From the NCBI RefSeq assembly GCF_947507565.1, contig NC_089175.1, positions 5,011,733-5,075,732 of the forward strand: a DNA stretch of 64,000 nt, given 5' to 3'. Below, piece after piece: positions 37,501 to 49,231 of the stretch. The notes below the pieces were generated by a model. It was given only the letters and a program-made list of their open reading frames with translations. It made no database searches and had not been told where the DNA came from. The first letter of the stretch is position 1. Every line of letters starts with the position of its first letter. This DNA is from Oscarella lobularis (lineage: Eukaryota > Porifera > Homoscleromorpha > Homosclerophorida > Oscarellidae). The position numbers and the translations under genes were made by a program.

Positions 37501-39690
37501 TCGGTGCCACCGGCCGTCAAGCCTACAGCTATGCGAAACGAATCAGTATTGATCCCACTTTCCGAATCCTGAATTGTGCTCGGATCCCAGTGAATGGCTA
37601 TGCTGCCAGTACCGGACTGATAGTCAATGTCGAGATACTGGTTTGCTTGTGGTTGCTTGCCGTCATAGACGACACCGATCGTCGGTTTGGTATCGTCAAC
37701 GAGAATTTCGTCTGAATTCTTGAAGCTCTCGGTTCCTCTCACATTTCTCGCCGTCGCTTCGATCATGTACGTGCCGCCGTTCGTCAGGGTGAACTGACTG
37801 GTGACGGTGACGTCGTGAACGACGTCACTGGCAATACTTATCTGGCCGGTCGACGAATAGACGACGGCGTCGCCGTTTGCCGTGTCGACTAGTTGCCAAT
37901 CGATTGTAACTTTGTCGCACGGCACTTTGAAACCTTGAAACCTCACTTTGATCTCTTGCCTATCCGTCAACATCAGGTACGGATTTCCGTCTGTGCCTTG
38001 AACGGGCGCGAGGAGTTGAGACGGCGTCAGGGCGGAGAAAACCGACACGAGAGCGTTCGTAATGTCGACTCCCGTCGTCGGCTTCTTCGTGTTTAGAACA
38101 TCGGTGCACGAGCCACTGCCGTCGCAGTAGCGACACGTCGCCTTGTCGCCGCTGCAAAACAAGTCCGGATAGTCGCAGTCGTCTTGGTTAGAGTAGCATT
38201 GTTCACTCGAATCGTGGTAGACCGGAAGACAGTTCGTACCGTCGCAATCCGTGCTTTGCACGCAGGGATTCGTAGACACTGTATGAACGGCGCACTCGCT
38301 GCTAAAATCGGTTCCGCTGCATGTTCCTTGATTGCACGTGTCGTCTCGCGTGCACGCAATTCCATCGTTACAGGGTTGCGTCGGATAGTTCGTCCACGCG
38401 GTCGGCGTTTCTATGTTGCAATACTGACACTGATTGTCGGGATTGACGGCCGTATTTTCGTAGCAGACGTCGACGCTGTTCCTGGATATAGAGCATCCGC
38501 ACGTTCCACCCGAAGTGATGCAACCGGTGATTTTACATGTAGAAGTGCCCTGGCACTTCTGACAATCAAGGTTGCAGTTCAGAAGCGTGCCTTGGCATAT
38601 ACCAGTGCTCATGCACTTGTCGTTGTAGGTGCAGTTGTCTCTGTCGTTGCAACCTTCATTTGTCAGCGCTGTCCACTGGATACTAGTGCTCGACGACTTG
38701 CACGCCTATGAGAAAACGTGCTCGCAAAAGAAAACCAAACAATTCAATTTACCTGGCATTGCTCGGAAGGATTGACCTGATCGTTGGTATAGCACGTGTC
38801 GTCGATGACGCAGTGACCGCTATTGATGGTGCAGCCATTTCCGTTGCACGATTCGCACGACTTGCAAGTGAACGCCGTACCGACGCAGTTGCCGTCTTTG
38901 CACTGATCGTCTTTCGTGCAGAGATCGTTGTCGTCGCAGGCGCCGCCAGAAACGTCTGACCAAGCAGAGGTATCCTTTAAGTCATTGCATTCCTAAAACA
39001 ATACAGGAGTCATGTGAACCGGATTTTGCCTATTGATTGCAATTGCCTGGCAGCCGTCATTTCCCGAAACCCCCTTTCGGTCCGAGTTAGCATAACACGT
39101 GGAGCTGATAATACAATGGCCTGAGTTGAGGGTACAACCTGCACCGTTGCACGTTTGACAAGATTTGCAGCTAAACGGAACTCCTGCGCAATTTCCGAAC
39201 AAGCACAAATCACGTCTCGTGCACAAGTTGCCGTCGTTGCAGGATTGTCCGTTCTGTACTGTGTAAGAGTCTGACATCCCGTCGCAGATCTAAAGCTCAG
39301 CCGTTATTAGTTATCCCTCAGCGTTTTGCCTGTCCGTCTAACCAGACAAGAATCGTCGCCAGTAGGCGACTTTGTTTGGCGAAAAGGTACGCAGAGGATG
39401 CAGTCAATGAAGCAACTACAAAGAGCTACACGTTAGGAGAATGACGTCACGCGCAACAAGCTTAATTTAGGAAAGCGATATTTCGAACACTTTTTTCATC
39501 GACAGGTGAAAAACGAACAGGAAAGCGTTTACCCATTAGTTGCAAAGCAAACTGCCCGAGCCGCGGCCCTAGTAGCTATGAAAGCCCCTGCCACAAGCGG
39601 ATCGCTCGGTATTGAACAGTCTGACGAGATTTCCGAGACCAGTCGCAGAATGAGAAGCACGTTAATAAAAAGACGGTGTCGTCTCTTCAT
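31548..39690 (-). CDS. Giant secreted cysteine-rich / Fn3-like repeat protein, gene 4
   Basis: Exons complement(31548..38705, 38753..38992, 39047..39289, 39343..39415, 39533..39690) give 7,872 nt, 2,623 aa. Signal peptide (MKRRHRLFINVLLILRLVSE), then a mature start CSIPSDPLVAGAF of the gene 2 class. Exons 3 and 4 are separate phase-0 cysteine modules of 81 and 80 codons. Exon 5 (2,386 codons) contains the last cysteine modules and about 20 Fn3-like modules, uninterrupted, ending CVAFNDS. The intron after exon 3 has a weak GC donor (CAG before GCAATT) where genes 2 and 5 have GCAAGT, so splicing there may be inefficient. No membrane anchor. The 3' neighbour is a relic of the short receptor. 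Confidence 0.85.
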
Positions 39691-40467
39691 TTCTTTCCGA
39701 CGTGGTCACAGTCTGAGTTACATACAAAAAGTGGGTGCCTGAGGGCGGGATTATAACAAAGGATCTAAGGCGGTTATCACCTCCTGTGATGGCGTCTTCT
39801 TGTCTACTATCCAAGAAGAAGGTAACCCGACCCTTTTCCCGCTTCCCGAGATCAGACGCGAAGCTACTCGGAGCGAGTCGGTGAAAGTAGAAATCCGCCG
39901 CGGCGGCGGCAACGCTACCAGTCAATGACATGCAAGCACTGACCGTAGTGAAGACGACTCGACTACTCTATGCGACGTAGTGAGAGTACAGCTTGAACTG
40001 AGTGCAGAGTGCCAGACGTTGTATCGCACGAGTCGAACGAGTGAGTAGTCGAACGCGTCGGCGCAACGCACGCTACGTAAACCGTGTACTTCGCACGACC
40101 CACACTCCGTTGTACAAGCTGTAGAAGTGGGAGTTCTCCCAAGTGAAGGATGTAATCTGACGACGACCGGATTGGAGGCGGTCCGGCTTCCGTGTGTCCT
40201 CTACACGGAAGCCGGAAGCACCACGTAGATACAATATCTCTCTGGTCAAGCAGGAGGATGCAAATGCACCTCCCACCGAGGGCTCCCACGCGAAGGAGAT
40301 GACCTGACGGATTCGGCCCCTACGAACGATCCCGCGGCCCCATATAAATCCTGCTTACCTGGAAGTGCCAGTTGATCATTGTGCTCGTGATGTGAATCTT
40401 ATCGATCTTTTTCGTTTTTTTATATTGACTGCACATATGTTCTCTCACTGAAAAGAAACGAAAATCC
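39691..40467. repeat. Duplicated 5' flank of the giant genes, copy 4, and 3' flank of gene 5
   Basis: Upstream of gene 4. Its first 640 bp match the other three flanks. At 40340-40467 it becomes the 3' flank of gene 5, also present beside the relic at 30380. On the minus strand near 40360 the sequence CTTCCAG before GTAAGC looks like a donor, possibly an intron in the gene 5 3' UTR. Confidence 0.5.
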
Positions 40468-42890
40468 TCAGTGAATGCCAGCTACCTGATAGGAAGTATT
40501 ATCTGTCATTGTCACTCTGACTGGCGGTGCTGCAGTGCTTTGGCTGACGGGAGCCACTTCTTCATACATTGGAGTCGAGGTTGCCTTCTTTTTTCCCGCG
40601 TTTGAATGATATATCGGCGACACAGTCATCCTGGTCATTTCTAAACTTGAAGTGGTTTCACGTTTAGGATGGCTTTCTGAAGTGCTTGGCAAATCTAAGA
40701 AAGCGTTTGAAAGATTCGCACAATGCGCAAAATTAACTCTACCTTCGCTTCTGCCTTTCCTTGATTTCAGAAACCAAATAATTGCAACGGCAATAGAAAT
40801 AAAAGCTATCGCGACGCAAACAAGCACAACGGAAACGATGACGCCAATACCCAATCCTTGAGACAAAATTGAAAATAATTAGAGAATTATCAGTCTTACA
40901 CTGTACGATGTACCGTCAGATGCGAGGGCAGATGCACAGTCGTCTGCCTCGAGCGCTTGTGAATGCTTGCCGTCACAGGTATCGTCAACGAGAATTTCGT
41001 CTGAATTCTTAAAGCTCTCGGTTCCTCTCACATTTCTCGCCGTCGCTTTGATCATGTACGTGCCGCCGTTTGTCAAAGTAAAGTGACCGGTGACGGTGAC
41101 GTCGTGAACGACGTCACTGGCAATACCGATCTGGCCGGTCGACGAATAGACGACGGCGTCGCCGTTTGCCGTGTCGACGAGTTGCCAATCGATTGTGACA
41201 TTGTCGCACGGCACTTTGAAACCTTGAAACCTCACTTTGATTTTTTGCCTATCCGTCAACATCAGGTACGGATTTCCGTCTGTGCCTTGAACGGGCGCGA
41301 GGAGCTGAGACGGCGTCGTGGACGAGAAAACCGACACGAGAGCGTTCGTCATGTTGACTCCAGTCGTCGGTTTTATGTTCAGAACATCGGTACACACGCC
41401 AGTGCCGTCGCAGTAGCGACAAGTCGCTTTGTCGCCGCTGCAAAACAGGTCAGGATAGTCGCAGTTGTCTTGGCTGTAGTAGCATTGATCACTGGAATCG
41501 TTGTAGATCGGGCGACAGTTCGAACCGTTGCAATACGTGCCTTTTACACAAGAACAGAATTGCGTCCGATTTTTCGTCCATGCCGTCGGCGTTGCTATGT
41601 TGCAATGCTGACACTGATTGTCGGGATTGACGGCGTTATTGTCGTAGCAGACGTCGACGCCGTTCTTGGGTATGGAGCATCCGCACGTTCCGCCCGACGT
41701 GATGCAACCGTCGACTTTACATGTAGAAGTGCCCTGGCACGTCTGACAGGCAAGACTGCAGTTCAGCAGCGTGCCTTGGCATATAGCAGCGCTTGTGCAC
41801 TTTTCGTCGTAGGTGCAGGCGTCTCCGTCGTCGCAAGCTTGATTCGTCAGCGTTGACCACTGAACCTTAGTGCTCGACGACTTGCACGCCTACGAAGAAC
41901 GCGCGCACACACTTTTTAAAAATAAATGTAAATCGTCCAAGTTACCTGGCATTGCGCGGAAGGATTGATCTGGTTGTTGGTATAGCACGTGTCGTCGATG
42001 ACGCAGTGACCGCTATTGATGGTGCAGCCATTTCCGTTGCACAATTCGCACGACTTGCAAGTGAACGCCGTACCGACGCATTCGCCGTCTTCGCACCGAT
42101 CGTCTTTCGTGCAGAGATCGTTGTCGTCGCAGGCGCCGCCGGAAACGTTTGACCAAGCATAGGCATCCTTTAGCACATTGCATTCCTACGACAGTTGTTA
42201 TACAAGAGCCTCGATCGTGAACTGGATTTTTCACTTGCCTGACAGGCGTTATTTCCTGAAACCCCTCTTTGGTCCGAGTTCGAATGACACGTGGAGTTGA
42301 TAAGACAATGGCTTGAATTGAGGGTACAACTTGTACCGTTGCACGTTTGACAAGATTGGCAGTTGAGCGAAGTTCCTCTGCAATTTCCGGAAGTGCACTG
42401 ATCACTTCTCGTGCACAAGTCGCCGTCGTTACAGGATTCTCCTTCAGACTTCGTGGTGAAACTATTGCCATCGCAGACCTAAAAGCTCAAATTAAATACT
42501 CCCCTCCGCGTTTCGCCTCTCATCTAACCAGACAAGAATCGTCGCCAGAAGGCGACTTTGTTTGGGTGGGACGAACGCAGTTGCAGCTACTACTGATGAA
42601 GCACCTACACAAAGAGCATATCTCAGAGCTGAAGGAGAATGACGTCACGCGCGAGCAGCTTTGGGCAAATAATTAGCGCAATTCTAACACAAAAAACATT
42701 GTCCAATTTATGATTACACTATCGACAGACGCTTTGTCACGGATAGAGGAAGGAACAATCAACAGAAAGCGTTTGCAGTTTACCAGTTTTTCAGATAGCA
42801 TTGAGCTTCGCTCGACGGGCTGCAGCCTGAACCACCACCTAACGACTCAACTAGAACCAGAAGTACAAGCAAAAGACTGTGTCTCTTCAT
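40468..42890 (-). CDS. Short transmembrane cysteine-rich / Fn3-like receptor, gene 5
   Basis: Exons complement(40468..40856, 40902..41889, 41946..42185, 42239..42478, 42529..42604, 42784..42890) give 2,040 nt, 679 aa. Order: signal peptide (MKRHSLLLVLLVLVESLG), cysteine modules as in genes 2 and 4, one Fn3-like module equal to the first of the giants, a short linker, a transmembrane helix (GIGVIVSVVLVCVAIAFISI) and a roughly 100-residue cytoplasmic tail. The tail has tyrosines in SPIYHSN, TPMYEEV and NTSYQVA, possible phosphorylation sites, though none is a clean ITAM or ITIM. Exon 3 ends at a GC donor (CAG before GCAAGT). The donor before the membrane exon is uncertain: GTAAGA breaks the frame while GTGTAA two bases upstream keeps it. 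Probably a single-pass surface receptor sharing its ectodomain start with the giant proteins. Confidence 0.78.
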
Positions 42891-43761
42891 TTCTTTCCGA
42901 CGTGACCACAGCCTGAGTAGTCTACATAGAAAGAAGCTTGTTTAATTAAAATTATACATTGACTACGTCTACAATGGACCGATCAGATCGACTTATAGTG
43001 CTTACTGGTCCTTACTATACCGTTTTATCTACGGGGTAATTTGCGAAAAGGGACTCCCGTAATGGTGCCTTCTTCTCTACGAGATGCCCGGAGACGGTAA
43101 CCCTTTCCGAGGTCGGCGAGAAGCAGGAGATTCGCCGGAAACGCTAGCTCCAAAGTACGGATCCTAGTCTGTAAACTACCATACAAACACTTACAGTAAT
43201 AACGTGACGTAGTCAAAGCTTCAACGGCGGTGAAGTTGTAGTCGAACGAGTAGAATTTCTCTCGACGCACGCTACGTAACACCACCGCATACACGCCCCA
43301 GAGCACGCCCTACCTCTCTCACGCAGAGCTCCACGCGAATCGGACACGTTCATACTAATGGAAGCCCATAAGCCGCCGCCATCTTCTAAATTCATCCTGC
43401 CATCAAGCAAAGCAGGCCGGGTCCTCGGCCCCTACGATCCCGCAGCTTTTTCGAACCTGAATCAATCAACTTTAGTTATTAACTTGGTACCGGAAATGCG
43501 TATGCCAGAACTTAATTAAGCTAATTTAGTACCGTAAGCAACCTATGGGGAGATATGCCAGAAACCAAAAGAAACACATGGCAACAAGTACTTTCCCGCT
43601 GCGTTGTTCATTACTGGCCTAGAAGACCTGTACCTGAGTACACGAAAAAAACGCGAAATTACATACAGAATCCTAATGACTAAAAGGGGTGGGGTGAGGT
43701 TTGGATAGAGGGCATCCGGGCCAGGTTATATCATAGAAACATTGCCATTTTGGGGAGCAAG
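42891..43761. other. Intergenic, 5' flank of gene 5
   Basis: Distantly similar to the other giant-gene flanks only in short stretches near the start codon. No coding exon was supported. It also contains the 3' flank of USP48. Confidence 0.4.
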
Positions 43762-46700
43762 TCACAAATGTACTGCTAAGGTGACCGGATAATCGAGGAT
43801 GCATTTATTAATTAAGCAATAAGACTTACCTTTGAATCCAGTCTCAACTGTATTGTCGGCTAACAGAGAAAAATAGAAATACGACAATTATTATTATTAT
43901 GATAATCCTTGCATACCTAAAATCTCTACTTCATCGTTGATTTTATCAACCTGCGCACTTATTTGTGTACTGAACACCATCTAAACTGATTATAGTACCT
44001 TGAGCAAAATTGTGACGTTCGGTCGAATGCCCAGCTTCTCTAGCGTTACGTCATTCTCAATCAATTCTTTACCATTCAGAGACAACGTTTGGTCGCTAGG
44101 TAACACTAAGAACTTGTTCATGACCTTTATAAAGCATATTGAATTGTGCAAGATAATTTGTTATTACTCTTTGCTGCACCTTGAGCTTGAGATCTTTCAG
44201 CGTCATTCGCGAACTGACAAGGATTTTCACCTCCCCACTTCTACAGTGTCTCCTAAGAAAATAAAACAAGTGAACGCTGCTGCCACTGAGTAAAAGTAGA
44301 GAACCTTCCGCTCCTTCGAGGCGCAAAATTCTCGCCTAATTTCAACTTCTTATTAGGTGGCTTCTACAGACCCATATTAATTAGATAAAAACGCCGAGCT
44401 GATATGCATTAATTAATTAATACTGCATCGGGATCATTTCCTTCGTCGAGGCTATAAACTTCCGAACGCCAGTCATCGTCGAAATCATAAACGTTCGACG
44501 ACGGTGGAAATTCAATCGCGTCCAGATCGTTGACTTTCAAAACGGAGACAGTCACGTTGTCATACTGTAGCTCTTGTTCCATTTGAGAATCGCACTCAAC
44601 GGCAATGCAAGGCTCACACGGTTCTATGAAGACAATTCGTCGTTTCTTGTTTAGAAGTCGGAAGATACTGGCTTTACCTGGTAGAGATTTCAAACTGCCA
44701 CTCGATTCATCTCTCCAAACTTCGATAACACACTCGCACGATGTGTGAAGACCTCTAAAGTCGGTCCATTCTTTAACAGTAACAACACTGTACCTAAGAC
44801 AGTAGAATAATCTTTATCTTTCGATTTTTCTTGACGTCTTTCTAGAATGCAATTCCTAACCGATCCTGTCGAATTCCGGCTTTACTTTCGACGTCAAACA
44901 TCAGACGTCCGTGGTCGCAAATCAGCGGAGAATTATCAAGCGCAGAAGGCCAATGAGTTGGATAGCTTAACAGAAAATAAAGCACGATATATGCATACCT
45001 AGGTCATAAGCGTACCGAACGAATCGTCTCCACGCGTTAATGGCTACAGCGGAAACAACAAAACACCTATCGTCGCCCTGAATGGAAAGATACGCAATGA
45101 GCGGTCGTAGTGAGAGAAGAAGATTGAACTCTTACGCTCGCAATTTCGGGTCTATTTCTGCCATGGTATAGATCCAAAAGCTGGGCTTTTGCTTCGGCGG
45201 CTGTTTCCTTCATGCGCTCCTTCTCTTCCTCATCAGCCTGCGATCCCCTCTAAACCAAAGCAAGAGGAAGGAAATGAAAAGATCGCTTCGGTCGGTTAGC
45301 CTATTCACCAAACAGTCGACACAAGGAGGATGCAAAGCGGAAAATTCCGGCGCCTCGGGAAAATATTCTTTTAATTTCCGCCATAATTCGGCTGAAACGA
45401 GTCGTCTTGCCGACTCCTTAGCAGTAAACTGACCTAAATAAGCCAGCCTACATTCAAAACATTTTTAAAAAATCGACTTTTTGGCTACCGTGTTCTTTGC
45501 AGAGGAGATCGTGATTGAATTCGAATTCTGACTCCGAGCACTGGGCGTTCTCTTGAATCTCTGCGGGCTCTTCACTTTGCTTCGTGGCGGCGACTTCTTC
45601 GTCCAAATCCTTCTCCTCTTCGATCCTCTGTTTCTCTTCCCAAATCTTGTTCCAAGAGCGAAGTGAATACTTTCCAATCCAAAATCCGGAAGCACTAAAA
45701 CGCAAATTGACTTCCCCCTTATGCCTACACACAACGCGTAATAAAAAAGGACCTCGTGCAAGGAGCTTTTGCTAGTGACGTGATCAGCCTGTGATCGACC
45801 TGCAATTGATCTTTCAGTTGAATTTTTCGGCACTGTCGTCGAACGCACGTCACGCAATACCGAATATCTCTGATACAAAACTAATTATCATCGCAAAACT
45901 ATCTTGGGATTTTATACACGTATAAAATCCCGTCTCATGCAAGGTAATCACCCGCAAAGACGCGGTGAGCCACCGTAGATGCCATACAGTTCGGCAGCCT
46001 AGAAGACAGAAAGAATTTATACCTGATGTATTTGTCTTATCTGCTTCACAGCTTCTGCTCTTATTCTCTTCAGCTGAACGCACTTAAGTGGATCCACACT
46101 AGAACATAAAATAGATACACGTGTTTAGTTGTGCTCTTATTGGCGAACAAATACCGTCCGTGTGGACACAAGACATCTCCATGAGAAATTTCACCCGGAC
46201 CTTTTGCTAGATCCTTCGACAGCCAGGCTTTAAGCCAAGCCAAGTTTATCCACTCCCATTCGTTCGTTCTTTCTGTGACGTCAAATAACAGAAAAGTCTC
46301 ATTTATCTACACTGCATGCATACCCAAGCAGGTGAGTTTCTGGTACAGATCGCATTTTTGCTTCTGCATAGCCTGCCCTCTGGCCACACGTTCGGTCTGG
46401 GACGATAAAGTCGCTCTCGAAATGTGATGCAAGAATCGATGCTGAGAACTGACCGCCTTCTGTCGCAATTCCGTTGCCCATTGTTCGAAGCGACTATTGT
46501 CCAGCGCAACAAGCTCGGAAAGATGAGCCGGCGGCGATGACAGACTCGTCAAGTCAACTACTGTAAAAAAAACGGGTGACTGCAATTTCATATAAAGCAG
46601 TGTTCAAAAGCGTGGGGGCCCCCCTTGCCATGCTTCGCCTTTCGTGTAATTTCTTTGGCAGTTGGGACCGCGATCTATTTTCTATAAAGTCCCGTAGATG

Positions 46701-48986
46701 CAGAAAAACAGCGTCGGTGGAGTGCGAAGACTGAGACCAACTGGGGACGCGCTCGTATGTTGGTTCTCAACTGGGGTGAGTGAATAATCTCTCCGCATAG
46801 AACTATGCGTCTGCATTTACCTTCATTCTGCTCCCATTTCGGCTTCCTCGTGTAAACCAACATGTAAGCGCCACTGGACATCTGATGACCGTTCAGGAGC
46901 CGAGGAGGATTACGAGATCGAACGGCACCTGACGAAAGAAGTCAAATAATTCGCGAATCATCTCAGTCTCTTCCACCATATTCGCTTTCGTGCGTCGCAA
47001 GGTTGAGCTTCTTTCCAGCCAGTTTCACCACAGTTTCGTCATTGAAACTCCACCAACTGTCCATCTTAGTTACATATAACGGGTTAGTCAGCTATCTTTT
47101 ACCAATAACGTCAATGTATACTTCTTTCTTGTAAAGGTACGCAATGTAGTGTCCGCTATAGGCCGATGGTCCCTGATGTGTCAGCACAGCCGTCAAGTTA
47201 TACACAAACGATGTAGATGCTAGGCAAGAGAAATAGTAAATTAAAACGCGGCCTATCTTTATTCGATCTCCCCCACGCACGATCCGTGACGTCTGTGTAA
47301 GGACTCATGTCTAATTCTTGTGGAAATTGGAGATATGACGATAGTTTCTTCTTCTTGAACGTTGCCCTATATATGTACGAGTTCAAAAGACGTCGCTATA
47401 GCGTCCAACGTATTCAAGGAGCGCTACATGTGAGTACGTATTCAGGCAGCGCTACATGCTAGACACCTACCTATCAAAGACGAATCTGAGCAGTTGAATA
47501 TTTAGAATGGGAGGAAGCGATTCGACGACGATTCGTCGCGATGCGTTCTGCTTCTGACAGCACCAACTGCAGTAGTATTGATCGTCCCCTTCCAATTTCT
47601 CCTCCTGTGAGAAAACGATACGATGACGTTCATCGTCACACCGCCGTCATATATCGACTGTCGACCTGAAGGAAATCTTGAATGCATTCTTGAAGGACGT
47701 GATTGTTTTGAATGCTCAAATCGAGTTCGTAGAATTGAGAGCTTCGCGACGATTCGTTACGACAGACCGAACACCTAGATTTCACGTCACCACATGTATA
47801 ATAAAAATGTGTTATTGATCTCTTATACTCTTACGTTGTCACATACGAATATTTTCCCCCAAATTGCTCTCGAAAAACGTTTCCACTCGGACATTCCTTG
47901 AAAACATTAATTAATTAATCAAAAGATTCGAATAGCATTTAAGAAGATTCACACTTGACTCAATTTCGTTTCGAGCAAAGACATGAACAATTTTGAAAAC
48001 TCTTGAGCATCCTAGAACGGAATTGTAAAAGAACAAAACGCAGATTCGAAAAAAGAACCTGTTGAACATTCCTATCCAATCCAAGAGTCGAAACAATAGA
48101 CGAGGGATCAATGTATCTAATAATTAAAATAAAATAATTCTGTCTTCCTCATTGACGTACCTTCGACTCGAGTATTCTAAAAGGCTGAAAATAAGCTGAA
48201 GCTGCCCGCACACTTCGCTGCTTCCAGGAAATTCCGCGATGGACAGCGGTGGCTCTTCAGGCAGTCTATCATCGTCTTGTGCCTGCTCCACTGTCGACGA
48301 TGCACTCGTCGTGACGTCTTCTTCAACTTTCTTTTCGACGGCTACGTCGTCGCTTCGTTCCGCCACTCTCTCCGGATTGAATGACCACGAATAAATTGCC
48401 GCTCGAAATGCAGGCGTATGAAACCAAAGCTGTAAATTAATTAAAATAATTTTTATAGGAGTAAGAAGAAATGGGCATTTTTTTGGCGTTCTCGTGCCTG
48501 CAAGAGCGTGTTCATGTAGCAAGTGGCGCCGAGATTTTTGAGACCAACGAAGGAGTCCTTTTGAAATAATCAGATTCTACTGTATTGTCACTCAAATATC
48601 TCTATTGAACCTTTTCTCGCTCTTCGACGGTTGTATCCGGAATGGAGAGCCAGTGAGTTTCTAACAGTCGAAAAAAAATCGAGAATGACGAGGAAGGATT
48701 TTCCTCGCTCCCCATGGCAACCCACCTTTTATATTACCCAGCCAAAATTTTTCGCCGATGCTTTGAAGGCAGTTGGGATTTCCTTTGCAGTTCGTGCCCT
48801 TTCGACTGCGTGGAAGTAAAGAAAGTGAAGGCGTTGCGTCGCCGAAGAAGATTCTCACTTGCACGAATTCGGTTTGCAGGCAGGAATCGTCGTTCCGTAC
48901 GCTATGTCCACGTGCCTTTGCTTTATGTCTTCCACGGCCGTGTTCTTTGCCCAGTCCCATCGCTTTTCGGCGCTTTTTCGACTCAT
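43762..48986 (-). CDS. USP48: Ubiquitin carboxyl-terminal hydrolase 48
   Basis: A gene of more than 20 short exons read from 48986 down. Phase-checked 5' exons: 48859..48986, 48726..48805, 48611..48660, 48498..48557, 48161..48429, 48059..48116, 47955..48011, 47835..47896, 47666..47774, 47471..47604, 47281..47366, 47122..47219. The N-terminus reads KRWDWAK and NCKGNPNCL as in USP48. The catalytic cysteine box is [16 protein letters not shown], the QQDAQEF-like segment [14 protein letters not shown], a zinc finger has CSVCRNES and YYCSWC, and the histidine box is [14 protein letters not shown] followed by [13 protein letters not shown]-type domains follow ([23 protein letters not shown]), and the C-terminus has a ubiquitin-like domain ([28 protein letters not shown]). 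The enzyme removes ubiquitin in the nucleus and cytoplasm. The final four codons (to 43762) are less certain. Exon 4 uses a GC donor. The start lies 245 bp from the stop of the next gene on the same strand. Confidence 0.92.
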
Positions 48987-49231
48987 TTCTTCAAGGTTTT
49001 TTCTAAGCGACACGCACGCTATTGACTTGCCCGGACTTCCTGTCGCTGGCGCCAATAAAGAAAAGATTCTGCAAAATCTGATGACATAACGGACATAACG
49101 CAAATGCAATAACTAATAAATAGAAAATGTGTTCAGTTGCCCCTTTGACACCGTAGCGTCAAGTAAAAAGGTAATGAAATAAATACAAAAGGTTCGAAAA
49201 GGTGCGCCAAAAAACCTTTGCACGGTTTACC

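Noticed and set aside
44000-44293. Plus-strand 97-codon frame
   Set aside because: It lies opposite the ubiquitin-like exons of USP48, which match the known protein well.
48631-49089. Plus-strand frames at the 5' end of USP48
   Set aside because: Shadows of the first three USP48 exons.
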